Shown: positions 1 through 5,934 of the stretch, one piece after another
Numbering within the stretch: position 1 is the stretch's first letter
Layout of the letters: every line of letters begins with the position of its first letter
NCBI GenBank assembly: GCA_035290025.1
Contig: DATDVL010000063.1
Span: 1-9,551, forward strand
Length of the DNA stretch: 9,551 nucleotides
Source: DATDVL01 sp035290025
GTDB taxonomy: Archaea > Nanobdellota > Nanobdellia > SCGC-AAA011-G17 > DATDVL01
Reading direction: 5' to 3'
Made by a program: the position numbers and the translations under genes
The notes under the pieces: generated by a model
Told to the model about the DNA's origin: nothing
What the model saw: the letters and a program-made list of their open reading frames with translations, nothing else
Database searches by the model: none

Positions 1-1
1 G

Positions 2-295
2 GTTATCATGACGGAGATCGCTTCTGATGGTTTGACGGAAGAATGGCTTGGCAAAGAGTTGACGTTGGAGAATTTTGAGAAGTTGAAGGTGTTGTCGAAG
101 AAGTTTGGTTTTGATTTGTTGGGTGAGGGTGGTTATTATAATTCTTTGGTTATTGATGGTCCTATTTTTACGAAGAAGTTGGAGTTGGTGCAGTCCGAGA
201 AGGTTATGGAGGCTGCTAATTCTGGTTATTTGTTGGTGCATAAGGTTGCTGTTGTCCCAAAGGCGCATTCTATTTACAATCAGAAGTTACGATAA
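2..295 (+). CDS. dph6: Diphthine--ammonia ligase, C-terminal fragment (5' end outside window)
   Basis: The reading frame is already open at base 2 and ends in TAA at 293-295, so only the last 97 residues are visible; the ATG at 8 is internal. The tail matches the end of Dph6 PP-loop ATP pyrophosphatases, which amidate diphthine to diphthamide on elongation factor 2 in the cytosol. The recognisable parts are DGLTEEWLGKEL (family form G-L-D-E-x-W-L-G-R), a helix ending KKFGFDLLGEGG, the signature block LVIDGPIF, and a closing SGYLLVHK strand. The catalytic PP-loop lies upstream of the window. The usual GEGGEYETLV is here GEGGYYNSLV, so a conserved acidic residue is replaced. The gene is T+G-rich like the core genes of the window. 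The metallopeptidase-like gene starts 20 bases downstream with no TATA box of its own and may be read from the same transcript. Confidence 0.85.
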   Translation, partial: VIMTEIASDGLTEEWLGKELTLENFEKLKVLSKKFGFDLLGEGGYYNSLVIDGPIFTKKLELVQSEKVMEAANSGYLLVHKVAVVPKAHSIYNQKLR

Positions 296-315
296 GTGGT
301 GATGGGATGTAGGTT

Positions 316-954
316 ATGATTACGGAAAGGCAGGTTGCAGGTCCAATAAATAGAGTTTCTCAATATGCTGATATTTCTCAAGATGATGTTCCTCTTTTTA
401 ATCATGGTCTTAGTGCTAGACCAAGATATTTTCTGTTTGAAGGTCGTTTGGGAGATTTGGAGCGTAGGTGGTATGATCCAACACCTTCTTGGGTGAAATG
501 TGGGGATTGGATATGGGGGGAGTGGTATACTTTTAGTTCTCCTGAGGAATTTTGGCATCGTCAGAAAGAGGATCCTTTATCTCTTGAACAATTATTTGCT
601 TTTTTAGGGCGTTGTACTGTGAAGGTTGAAGATCTTGATGATTGGTTGCATGGTGAATCATTGCCTGATTTTAAAAAGCCTTTTTCTTGGAAGTTGTCGT
701 TGAATAAAAATCTTTCTTGGTATGAAAGTGCGATTACAGTTCTTCATGAAATGTTACATAATTATTATGGAGTGAAAGGTTCTGGTCCTCGTTCTCGTCC
801 TCTTGAGAAGGCTTTGGATCAAGAAGCCATAAGGTTGTATCATCAGTTTAAAGAGCCGGTGAATGATTGGCTAAGGGAGATATTGGGTTTTCCTCGTGAG
901 GTACAGTTAGAATTTGCATTAAAAGATGATGGTAAGCAATTAGGTTTATTTTAG
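316..954 (+). CDS. Putative zinc metallopeptidase-like protein (HEMLH motif)
   Basis: This 212-residue protein belongs to no family I can name with certainty. Its one clear motif is HEMLH at residues 144-148, a HExxH zinc site on a helix (SAITVLHEMLHNYYG). DQEA at 168-171 follows 22 residues later and could supply a glutamate third ligand (E170; E164 is another candidate), as in gluzincin or ImmA/IrrE-type minimal peptidases. The N-terminal half is rich in Trp and acidic residues. There is no signal peptide or membrane segment, so it is probably cytosolic. The ATG at 316 is the first usable start, since ATGs at 302 and 307 run into stops. A GGTGAT Shine-Dalgarno-like string at 298-303 lies 12 bases upstream. 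Lysines split 7 AAA to 5 AAG, unlike the AAG-dominated core genes, which hints at separate origin. The 3' end overlaps the convergent gene by 9 bases. A non-catalytic zinc-binding role is possible. Confidence 0.6.
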   Translation: MITERQVAGPINRVSQYADISQDDVPLFNHGLSARPRYFLFEGRLGDLERRWYDPTPSWVKCGDWIWGEWYTFSSPEEFWHRQKEDPLSLEQLFAFLGRCTVKVEDLDDWLHGESLPDFKKPFSWKLSLNKNLSWYESAITVLHEMLHNYYGVKGSGPRSRPLEKALDQEAIRLYHQFKEPVNDWLREILGFPREVQLEFALKDDGKQLGLF

Positions 955-1332
955 TATAAAATAGTCTTGTGCGTAGTGTTCTTTGTCGTAGTCGAAAATG
1001 TGGACGATGTAGTTTCCTTGTTTCCATGTTCTTGGTATGTCATAGATTATCACAGTTTTTTCGTGGCATCGTTGTTCTTGGCATAACTCGGGTGTTTCTC
1101 CTACTTTTTTTCCGTTGGTGAAGAATTCTGCTTTGTTGCTGGTTCCTTCTGTTCCTGGGGTGATGATGATTTGTGTGTTTTCTCCGGGTTGGACAGTGAG
1201 TGGTGTTATGTCTATAATCCCTTGGTTTGTTTTTGTGGCGCTGCCGGTAATGCCGAGGATGTTGAAGCTGACTGCTCCGGTGATGATGATGAATGCTGCG
1301 AGTAGTGCTACTTGTTTATTGTTTAAGTCCAT
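946..1332 (-). CDS. Membrane-anchored extracytoplasmic beta-sandwich-like protein, unknown function
   Basis: This is a 128-residue protein. Residues 8-30 (VALLAAFIIITGAVSFNILG) form one hydrophobic segment, acting as a signal anchor or uncleaved signal peptide, followed by an ITGSAT junction of a kind common in small archaeal secreted proteins. The remaining ~95 residues are Thr/Gly/Pro-rich and alternate hydrophobic and polar residues (PLTVQPGENTQIIITPG, KTVIIYDIP, GNYIVHIFDYD), the pattern of an Ig-like or CARDB-like beta-sandwich displayed outside the cell. Two cysteines in ELCQEQRC could form a disulfide or bind metal. A TATA box at 1356-1363 sits about 27 bases before the ATG, so the transcript should be leaderless. 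The codons are A/C-rich because the gene lies on the strand opposite the T+G-rich one. I cannot assign a family; a surface or cell-envelope role is inference. Confidence 0.7.
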   Translation of the reverse strand: MDLNNKQVALLAAFIIITGAVSFNILGITGSATKTNQGIIDITPLTVQPGENTQIIITPGTEGTSNKAEFFTNGKKVGETPELCQEQRCHEKTVIIYDIPRTWKQGNYIVHIFDYDKEHYAQDYFILK

Positions 1333-1355
1333 TGGTTTTGAAGGGTGGTAAGAAG

Positions 1356-1363
1356 TTTAAAAA
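1356..1363 (-). promoter_or_regulatory. TATA box for the 946-1332 gene
   Basis: On the minus strand this reads TTTTTAAA, preceded by CAAACC as a possible BRE. Its centre is about 27 bases upstream of the ATG whose complement lies at 1330-1332. This matches archaeal TATA spacing for a leaderless message and places the promoter in the 41-base gap behind the upstream minus-strand gene. Confidence 0.6.
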
Positions 1364-1373
1364 GGTTTGTTCT

Positions 1374-1721
1374 TCAGTAAACGTGTGTTGGTGGTAGTTG
1401 TGCTGGTACGCCGTAGTTTTTGTGGACATAAACTTCTTCGTAAATTTCTGGAAGGTCGGGTGTGATAGGTTGTGGTGAGTCTACAATAATACACCTAGTG
1501 TTTCGTAGTTCTTGACGGAACCGGTGTTTTTCGGTGGGGGATATTCTTCGTAGTTCTATTTTTGAGAGTGCTTCAAATATGCCTTGGAGTGTGCCTATTC
1601 TTGTGGTTGCTCCATGTAGTTGTAATGTAGATGTAAATCTATGAAGAAATTCTGAGTGTTGGTCTGCTACGTATTCTTCAGTATGGGGGTTTAATTGTTG
1701 TATAACTTCGGCGAGGCCCAT
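1374..1721 (-). CDS. Unrecognised small cytosolic protein (115 residues from the preferred start)
   Basis: The protein is charged and soluble, with no signal peptide or membrane segment. It starts MGLAEVIQQLNPHTEEYVADQ, appears helical through the middle (IGTLQGIFEALSKIELRRIS, EKHRFRQELR), and ends in a strand/proline-rich tail (CIIVDSPQPITPDLPEIYEEVYVHKNYG). I do not recognise a family. A longer frame is open back to an ATG at 1781 and would add 20 hydrophilic Thr/Lys/Glu-rich residues. I prefer the ATG at 1721 because TATAAA lies 27 bases before it on the minus strand (1751-1746), while no TATA-like string lies at the matching distance from 1781. Codons are A/C-rich, in keeping with the strand bias. 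It is followed by the membrane-anchored protein, which has its own promoter, so the two need not be co-transcribed. Confidence 0.6.
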   Translation of the reverse strand: MGLAEVIQQLNPHTEEYVADQHSEFLHRFTSTLQLHGATTRIGTLQGIFEALSKIELRRISPTEKHRFRQELRNTRCIIVDSPQPITPDLPEIYEEVYVHKNYGVPAQLPPTHVY

Positions 1722-1743
1722 AGTTTTTGTGTATTGTTCTTTT

Positions 1744-1756
1744 GTTTTATACTTTT
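1744..1756 (-). promoter_or_regulatory. TATA box deciding the start of the 1374-1721 gene
   Basis: The minus strand here reads AAAAGTATAAAAC. The TATAAA core is centred about 27 bases before the ATG at 1721, the same spacing seen at the other promoters of the window. It lies inside the longer frame that begins at 1781, which argues that this frame's first 20 codons are not translated. Confidence 0.5.
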
Positions 1757-1783
1757 CGGTCGGGTTGGTTGTTTCGTCCATAA

Positions 1784-1791
1784 CCTTTAAG
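1784..1791 (+). promoter_or_regulatory. TATA box for the GT-C glycosyltransferase gene
   Basis: CCTTTAAG is centred about 26-27 bases before the ATG at 1815. It supports a leaderless message beginning at that ATG rather than at the in-frame TTG at 1797, which would be only about 8 bases from the box. Confidence 0.55.
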
Positions 1792-1814
1792 TAAGCTTGT
1801 TTGTTCGTGTCGGT

Positions 1815-3185
1815 ATGCGTAAATCTGTGGGTATCCCTATAGTTTTGTTCTTTCTTGGTTTAGTTATCTTTTCTTTATTATCGACAAAGGTTTTGGTGAC
1901 GGATGCTCCCCAGTATGTGAATGCTGCTAAGGAGTTTGCTAATCTTGCGGTTTCTCCTGTTCGTAATTTTAATGCGTGGTTGTATCCTTGGTTGTTGGGT
2001 CAGGTGTTGCAAGTTGTTCCTTCCTTGGTTGCTTTGAAGGTGGTAAATGTTCTTTGGTTGGTTTTGGATGTGTTATTGTTGTGGTTGTTGGTGAAGCGGC
2101 GTGAGGTGTTGTGGTTGTTCATGTTTTCTCCTGTTGTTTGGGTTTTTTCGTTGTGGATTAATCCTATTATTCCTGTTTCGTTTTTCTTGTTATTAGCCTA
2201 TTTCTCCTTGGTGCGTTTTGAGTCTTCGAAGTCTTCGTATCGTTGGTGGTGGTTTGTTCTTTCTGGTGTTTCTTTGGGTTTGGTTTCTTCGTTGTGGTGG
2301 CCGGGCACATATCTTGCTGTTTTTTTCATCCTTGTTTTCTTTTGGCGTTCTTCGTTTGTTGCGGTGATAAAGTATTTAGCATGTTTTGGTATAGGTTTTG
2401 CTGTTCGTTTGGTGTTGGATGGGGTGTTTTTCGGTTTTCCTTTCTATTCTATGATTCGTGCGTTGGGGAGTAATGTTTTGTTCTTTTTGGATAAGGCTGA
2501 AGTGTTGGGTGCTGTTCCTGTTCCTTTGTGGTTAGTTATTTTTTTAGTATTGGTGACTATTTCTCCTTTCTTGTTTTGTTTGTATAGGGTTGATCGTCAA
2601 AGGTATGGTCGCGAGCTTGTTTTTCTTGGTTTGTCGTCAGTATTGTTTTTGTTGAATCATGATTTGCGTTATTTTATTACGATTGTTCCTGTTGTGATGG
2701 TTCTTCTTGTTTCTTGTGTGAAGAGGCAGGATGTTGTTTTGCATGTTGCTTTGTCGTTGATTATTCTTGTTCCTTTGGCTGCTCCGTATTTTGGTGTGAC
2801 TGATGATTACTTGTTGAAGCAAGATGTTATTCAGGTGGTGCATGATTATCCTGATAGAATATTTATTGTGGGTACGGAGGGTGTTTCTGAAGAGCAGGCG
2901 ATGGATCTTTCTACGGTGTATTGGGGTTCGGGTATTCGTTTCGTGACGTATAAGGATTGGGAGTTGAGTCGTGATGATGAAGAGATGTATCGTGAGTATG
3001 TTTTTGTTGCTGATCCGAAGATTAATGAGTTGCGGCAGTTGCGTTTTTCTTTAGTCTATGAGCGTGGTAATAATGAAGACTTGGATGATCTGAAGGATTT
3101 GTTAGTTATTGGTGATGCTCCTCCTCCTGAAGGTTTTGTATTAGTAAAGAAGTATGCTTTGGTTAGGTATTATACATTGTCGTAA
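1815..3185 (+). CDS. GT-C-type integral membrane glycosyltransferase (PMT/ArnT-like fold)
   Basis: The 456-residue protein has an N-terminal membrane helix (about residues 5-24), then a first outer loop carrying TDAPQYVNAAKEF with Asp30. This is the position of the DxxxY/DE motif that binds the lipid-phosphate sugar donor in GT39/GT83-like GT-C enzymes. Some eight or nine further hydrophobic segments follow to about residue 325. They include a LLNHDLRYFITIVPVV segment that resembles the H-x-RY-x-x-P element of the same superfamily. From residue 327 a soluble tail of about 130 residues (DYPDRIFIVGTEGV ... KKYALVRYY) should face the exterior. The likely role is moving a sugar from a polyprenyl-phosphate carrier onto a surface acceptor; acceptor and sugar are unknown. 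Leu is mostly TTG and Arg mostly CGT, typical of the T+G-rich core genes. The 3' end overlaps the convergent relE by 16 bases. The family-level call is fairly sure, the specificity is not. Confidence 0.7.
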   Translation: MRKSVGIPIVLFFLGLVIFSLLSTKVLVTDAPQYVNAAKEFANLAVSPVRNFNAWLYPWLLGQVLQVVPSLVALKVVNVLWLVLDVLLLWLLVKRREVLWLFMFSPVVWVFSLWINPIIPVSFFLLLAYFSLVRFESSKSSYRWWWFVLSGVSLGLVSSLWWPGTYLAVFFILVFFWRSSFVAVIKYLACFGIGFAVRLVLDGVFFGFPFYSMIRALGSNVLFFLDKAEVLGAVPVPLWLVIFLVLVTISPFLFCLYRVDRQRYGRELVFLGLSSVLFLLNHDLRYFITIVPVVMVLLVSCVKRQDVVLHVALSLIILVPLAAPYFGVTDDYLLKQDVIQVVHDYPDRIFIVGTEGVSEEQAMDLSTVYWGSGIRFVTYKDWELSRDDEEMYREYVFVADPKINELRQLRFSLVYERGNNEDLDDLKDLLVIGDAPPPEGFVLVKKYALVRYYTLS

Positions 3186-3424
3186 ATATTTTTTCTATGC
3201 CCTATCCGCACGACTATTATTCTTTGTCCTGAAATGATTATTTCCAGTACTGCTCGGTAGTCTCCTATTCTTAGTCTCCATAAGTTTCCTCCGTGCAATT
3301 TTTTTATGGAACGGAATGGGTTGTCGCGTAGTGCATAAATTTTTTGGAGGATGGTTGTTGCTTCTTTTGTGTCTAGTTTCTTGAGAAATTTTTCTGCTGT
3401 TTCTGTAAATTCCATGGTATACAT
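3170..3424 (-). CDS. relE: RelE/ParE-superfamily toxin (archaeal RelE type)
   Basis: At 84 residues the protein has the normal length for archaeal RelE. Two N-terminal helices (TETAEKFLKKLDTKEATTILQKI) precede the signature sheet KLHGGNLWRLRIGDYRAVLEI and the closing strand VVRIGHRKNIYDNV. Arg50, Arg52, Arg57, Arg73 and Arg77 together with Tyr81 match the basic residues used by RelE toxins to cleave mRNA in the ribosomal A site, so it looks intact. Translation can start at 3424 (MYTMEF) or at the second ATG, 3415 (MEF); the latter is the commoner form in the family. One base separates it from the antitoxin stop (TAA-C-ATG), so the pair is co-transcribed and probably translationally coupled. 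The end overlaps the convergent glycosyltransferase gene. A ParE-like target (gyrase) is possible but less likely from the sequence pattern. Confidence 0.88.
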   Translation of the reverse strand: MYTMEFTETAEKFLKKLDTKEATTILQKIYALRDNPFRSIKKLHGGNLWRLRIGDYRAVLEIIISGQRIIVVRIGHRKNIYDNV

Positions 3425-3425
3425 G

Positions 3426-3662
3426 TTAGACTAGTTTTATTCCAAGTTCTTTTGCTACTTGTTCAATGGATTTCGTTTTTCCTTTTTTGATGTCTTCTAG
3501 TCCTTTTTGGATTTCTTCTATTTCGTTAGTAGTGAGTGTTTCTTCTTCTATTTCATCAAAGATTATATTGAGTGTTTCGTCGTAGGGTTGTTGTTCGTAT
3601 CGCCTAAGGTGGCGGAGTCTTTCTAATGTTTGTTGGCTTACTTGGATGGTCGTCTTTCCCAT
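3426..3662 (-). CDS. relB: RelB-like antitoxin of the relE operon
   Basis: This is a 78-residue protein beginning MGKTTIQVSQQTLERLRHLRRY, an N-terminal strand plus helices as in ribbon-helix-helix DNA-binding domains. An acidic linker (FDEIEEETLTTNEIEEIQKG) and a C-terminal toxin-binding segment (DIKKGKTKSIEQVAKELGIKLV) follow. This is the form of the archaeal antitoxins paired with RelE. The N-terminal domain should dimerise on the operator and the C-terminal part should wrap the toxin. The frame is open farther upstream, to 3899. However, the family start, the TATA box at 3683-3696 and the palindrome just before it all point to the ATG at 3662. The next gene on this strand is the toxin, one base away. 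The short extent and strong toxin match make the pairing secure. Confidence 0.85.
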   Translation of the reverse strand: MGKTTIQVSQQTLERLRHLRRYEQQPYDETLNIIFDEIEEETLTTNEIEEIQKGLEDIKKGKTKSIEQVAKELGIKLV

Positions 3663-3696
3663 AGTTATATAGCAACTATAGTCTATATATATAAGG
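3661..3696 (-). promoter_or_regulatory. Toxin-antitoxin promoter with palindromic operator
   Basis: An AT-alternating TATA box (CTTATATATATAG on the minus strand, about 3683-3696) lies ~27 bases before the antitoxin ATG. Between it and the start are an inverted repeat ATAGTT (3661-3666)/AACTAT (3674-3679) with a 7-base spacer, and a perfect 8-base palindrome ACTATAGT (3675-3682). The palindromes cover the expected transcription start. This is where a ribbon-helix-helix antitoxin would bind to repress its own operon. Confidence 0.6.
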
Positions 3697-3758
3697 CTGT
3701 CGTTTTTAGTTAAGGTAGTGTGTATAGGTAAGGTAGGACTGGCTATCAAGGACGTTGT

Positions 3759-3798
3759 GTTCATTAGTCTTTTAAACCACTTTTCAGTTCTTTTTAGT
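3759..3798 (+). promoter_or_regulatory. Promoter copy R1 before the first tandem paralog
   Basis: TTTTAAA at 3770-3776 is centred 26 bases before the ATG at 3799. The left part (3759-3776) is an exact 18-base match to 7569-7586. From TTTAAACCA through the first codons (3771-3812) it matches 4386-4427 at 38 of 42 bases. It is thus a hybrid of two promoter copies found elsewhere in the window. The rest of the divergent gap (3697-3758) holds only an 8-base direct repeat, TAAGGTAG at 3711-3718 and 3729-3736. Confidence 0.65.
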
Positions 3799-4365
3799 AT
3801 GACACGTTTTACACCAGATGGATTAATAGTTCTTGAAGAAAGAATCGCTTTAGGATTTTTAAATAATTTAACTGCTCGGCATACAAGAGATCCTCGCAAC
3901 GAACCTTTGCATACTATAAGAAGTGTTTTATTCCCTTTTATTGAAAGAGAAAATTTATTCTATTATAAAATGCTTAGTTCCTGTTTTACAATATATAGTG
4001 GGTATTTTCCAGAGGAGATTATAGGCGGGTTTGTTGATAGTGTAACCCTTTTTTATCATTTATTAAGGGCTCAATATAAAAACGAAGGGATGGATATGCT
4101 TGTTTTAGCTGAAGAAAATGGTATTCCTGATAGGTATCCAATAGATGCCGTTGCTATTTTGGAAAAACAGATTCAGGTGCTTGCAAAAATGTGTTCTGAA
4201 AATCCCGTTATTCATAAGTGTTTAGAAGATGGCTTATTGGATCATGTTCATTCTGTTTCGTTAAGGGAGCAAGCAAAAGGATTTATTGTTTATTCTTATT
4301 GGATGTTTTCAGAGGTGGCTAAAGAGACTATGGCTGCTCGTCTTAATGGTGAGAGTCCTAATTAG
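3799..4365 (+). CDS. Orphan protein A of a tandem paralog pair
   Basis: This is a 188-residue protein that I cannot place in a known family. It begins MTRFTPDGLIVLEER, 11 of 15 residues identical to the start of the next gene. Its second half also aligns loosely with the neighbour (FVDSVTLFYHLLRAQ with IIDSAVMLYRLLGLQ; NP-hydrophobic-hydrophobic at 136-139). It looks all-helical and soluble, with three cysteines and no signal peptide. Residues 20-75 differ strongly from the paralog. The start at 3799 is chosen over an in-frame ATG at 3718 because of the shared N-terminus and the TATA box 26 bases upstream. Lysines are 6 AAA to 1 AAG, against 21 AAG to 1 AAA in the nearby GT2 gene, so its codon use is foreign to the locus. 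It lies just behind the divergent toxin-antitoxin pair. Function is unknown. Confidence 0.65.
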   Translation: MTRFTPDGLIVLEERIALGFLNNLTARHTRDPRNEPLHTIRSVLFPFIERENLFYYKMLSSCFTIYSGYFPEEIIGGFVDSVTLFYHLLRAQYKNEGMDMLVLAEENGIPDRYPIDAVAILEKQIQVLAKMCSENPVIHKCLEDGLLDHVHSVSLREQAKGFIVYSYWMFSEVAKETMAARLNGESPN

Positions 4366-4366
4366 T

Positions 4367-4413
4367 CCCTTAGAATCATAAACCCTTTAAACCATTTTTT
4401 AATTCTTTTTAGT
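4367..4413 (+). promoter_or_regulatory. Promoter copy R2 before the second tandem paralog
   Basis: CCCTTAGAATCATAAAC (4367-4383) is followed by TTTAAA (4386-4391), centred about 25 bases before the ATG at 4414. The 17-base left part recurs exactly at 4952-4968. The right part, through the first codons, recurs at 3771-3812. The stretch fills the whole gap between the two paralogs. Confidence 0.65.
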
Positions 4414-4947
4414 ATGACGCGTTTTACTAGAGATGGTATGCCTATTCTTGAAGAGAGAATACAGCATCTCTTTGTTGATTCACGTAGGGAAAATGGTCCT
4501 TGTAAACTGCAACTTTGGGCTTCTGATATTCAGGTTCATAATGCTAATTACATTCTTCCTGCTGCTGCACTTTTTGATAGATTTACTAAGTCGGGTGGTG
4601 ATAATGCTCGATTGATTATTGATAGTGCTGTTATGTTATATCGTCTTTTGGGATTGCAGTTAGGTGAAGGCGAGTTTCGGCACTTAGTCACCATTGATAA
4701 AGATATTTCTCATAAGCTTGTCGCTGATGTTTTATCTAATAATATTGTTGATATTACAGACGCTGTTATTCAGGTAGGTAACGATAACCCATTATTGAAT
4801 GTGTATATGGGTGGTATAATTGCAGAGGTAAAAGGTAGTGATTGTAAGTTAGCTAGAGATATGACTCTTGCTACCTATGCTAGTTATGCGCTTTTGGTGA
4901 AGCAGTTGCGTCGTAATAGAGACCATGAAGGATTATCAGTGAATTGA
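4414..4947 (+). CDS. Orphan protein B of a tandem paralog pair
   Basis: This 177-residue protein is of unrecognised family and is paralogous to the gene before it. MTRFTRDGMPILEER is shared almost entirely, then a variable section runs to about residue 60. A helical core follows (ARLIIDSAVMLYRLLGLQ, residues 65-82), then a DNPLL element and a helix ending TYASYALLVKQLRRNRD. It has no signal peptide or obvious catalytic motif. The start is fixed by the shared N-terminus and the TATA box at 4386-4391. Lysines are 3 AAA and 4 AAG, so its composition lies between protein A and the core genes, as if it had been here longer or had converged further. It is followed after 53 bases by a copy of its own promoter that now drives the GT2 gene. 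Role unknown; the pair may be co-regulated with the downstream glycan genes. Confidence 0.65.
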   Translation: MTRFTRDGMPILEERIQHLFVDSRRENGPCKLQLWASDIQVHNANYILPAAALFDRFTKSGGDNARLIIDSAVMLYRLLGLQLGEGEFRHLVTIDKDISHKLVADVLSNNIVDITDAVIQVGNDNPLLNVYMGGIIAEVKGSDCKLARDMTLATYASYALLVKQLRRNRDHEGLSVN

Positions 4948-4951
4948 AAGC

Positions 4952-5000
4952 CCCTTAGAATCATAAACTATTTAAGCCATTTTTCAGCGTTTTCTTTCTT
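4952..5000 (+). promoter_or_regulatory. Promoter copy R3 before the GT2-nitroreductase operon
   Basis: CCCTTAGAATCATAAAC at 4952-4968 is identical to 4367-4383. It is followed by TTTAAGCCATTTTTC, where R2 has TTTAAACCATTTTTT. The TTTAAG box (4971-4976) is centred about 27 bases before the ATG at 5001, implying a leaderless message. The shared block upstream of the box is a candidate BRE/activator site common to both promoters. Confidence 0.65.
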
Positions 5001-5933
5001 ATGGATTTTAGTGTTGTTGTTCCGGCGAAGGATGAGGAAGGTAATATTGTTTTGTTATTCCAGCGTTTAGTGAAGGTTTTCAAGGGTATGCGTAAGTCGT
5101 TTGAGTTGATTATTGTTGATGATGGTTCTTCTGATAGGACTTCAAGTGTTACAGAGTCGTTGCATCGGAAGTTTAGGAATGTTCGTTTGATTTCTTTTGC
5201 TCGTAATTTTGGTAAGGCTGCTGCGTTGTCTGCGGGTTTGCAGGATGCTCGTGGCGAGTTTATTGTCACGATGGATGCTGATTTGCAGGATGATCCTGAT
5301 GAGATTCCTCGTTTGTTTGCTCGTTTGGAGTCGGGTTTTGATTTGGTGGTGGGTTGGAAGTTTAAGCGTAAGGATCCTTTTGTTTCGAAGCGTTTGCCGT
5401 CGTTGTTGTTTAATGGTTTGATTCGTTGGTTGCATAAGGTGAAGATTCATGATTCTGATTGTAATTTTCGTTTGATGCGTCGTGAGGTTGCTAAGGATTT
5501 GTTGTTTTATGGTGGTTTGTTTCGTTATATTCCTTCTCTAGCGCATTGGCGTGGTTTTAAGGTTGCGGAAGTTCCTGTGGTGCATCATAAGCGTTTTTCT
5601 GGTGAGGCGAAGTTTAAGGGTGTTGGTCGTTTGTGGAAGGGTGCTTTGGATTTGTTGACAGTCACGTTTTTGATGAATTACAAGTCTTCTCCCTTGTATT
5701 TTTTTGGTTCTTCTGGTTTGTTGTTGTTTGGTTTGGGTGGTCTTGCGGGTGTTCGTTTGGTGTATGAGAAATATTTCCTTGGTCATTTGATTGCTGGTCG
5801 TCCGTTGTTGATGCTTGCTTTGTTGTTGTTGATTTTGGGTGCGCAGTTTGTTTTTTTTGGTTTGTTGGGTGAGATGTTGGTGCATTTGTCTGATCGTCAG
5901 GCTGTTTTGTTTCGTGTGAGGAAGAAGTTGTAA
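5001..5933 (+). CDS. GT2 polyprenyl-phosphate glycosyltransferase (DPM1/GtrB/ArnC-like) with two C-terminal membrane helices
   Basis: The 310-residue protein carries the full GT-A motif set: VPAKDEEGNI (7-16), DDGSSD (40-45), RNFGKAAAL (68-76), the DxD-type DADLQDDP (92-99) for metal and nucleotide-sugar, the acceptor-side DSDCNFRL (151-158), and RFSGEAKF (198-205), the RxxGxSKY-like loop. Two hydrophobic segments (about 231-254 and 267-290) anchor it in the membrane. It should move a sugar from a nucleotide donor to a polyprenyl or dolichyl phosphate on the cytosolic face, giving the donor for GT-C enzymes such as the one at 1815-3185. The sugar is unknown. The ATG at 5001 is set by motif position and TATA spacing. 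It forms an operon with the nitroreductase one base downstream. Leu is almost always TTG and Lys AAG (21 of 22), the strongest T+G bias of the window. Confidence 0.88.
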   Translation: MDFSVVVPAKDEEGNIVLLFQRLVKVFKGMRKSFELIIVDDGSSDRTSSVTESLHRKFRNVRLISFARNFGKAAALSAGLQDARGEFIVTMDADLQDDPDEIPRLFARLESGFDLVVGWKFKRKDPFVSKRLPSLLFNGLIRWLHKVKIHDSDCNFRLMRREVAKDLLFYGGLFRYIPSLAHWRGFKVAEVPVVHHKRFSGEAKFKGVGRLWKGALDLLTVTFLMNYKSSPLYFFGSSGLLLFGLGGLAGVRLVYEKYFLGHLIAGRPLLMLALLLLILGAQFVFFGLLGEMLVHLSDRQAVLFRVRKKL

Positions 5934-5934
5934 C

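Noticed and set aside
1156..1292. Repeated TGATGATGATG strings with a CTGA nearby, suggestive of a C/D box sRNA
   Set aside because: The boxes are about 110 bases apart, far from C/D spacing, and they are the complement of Ile-Ile-Ile-Thr codons in a well-formed minus-strand gene.
2243..2843. Frames 2243-2473 (+) and 2637-2843 (-) within the GT-C gene
   Set aside because: They are Phe/Cys/Val-rich or Asn/Gln/His-rich shadows of a membrane protein gene, with no promoter at the expected spacing.
3697..3758. Possible small RNA or operator in the divergent gap with the direct repeat TAAGGTAG
   Set aside because: Only two 8-base copies 18 bases apart, no stem, box motif or TATA pattern for an RNA gene; too weak to call.
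3718..3798. Upstream ATG at 3718 as the start of protein A
   Set aside because: It would place the promoter inside the gene, and the paralog shares the N-terminus beginning at 3799.
3663..3899. N-terminal extension of the antitoxin frame back to 3899
   Set aside because: The extension covers the operon's TATA box and palindrome and runs opposite the start of protein A; the family start MGKTTIQV at 3662 explains everything.
4366..4413. Repeats R1-R4 as a CRISPR array or insertion-sequence ends
   Set aside because: The copies hold TATA boxes at fixed distance from starts, are hundreds of bases or more apart, are not inverted terminal repeats, and no transposase or cas gene is present.
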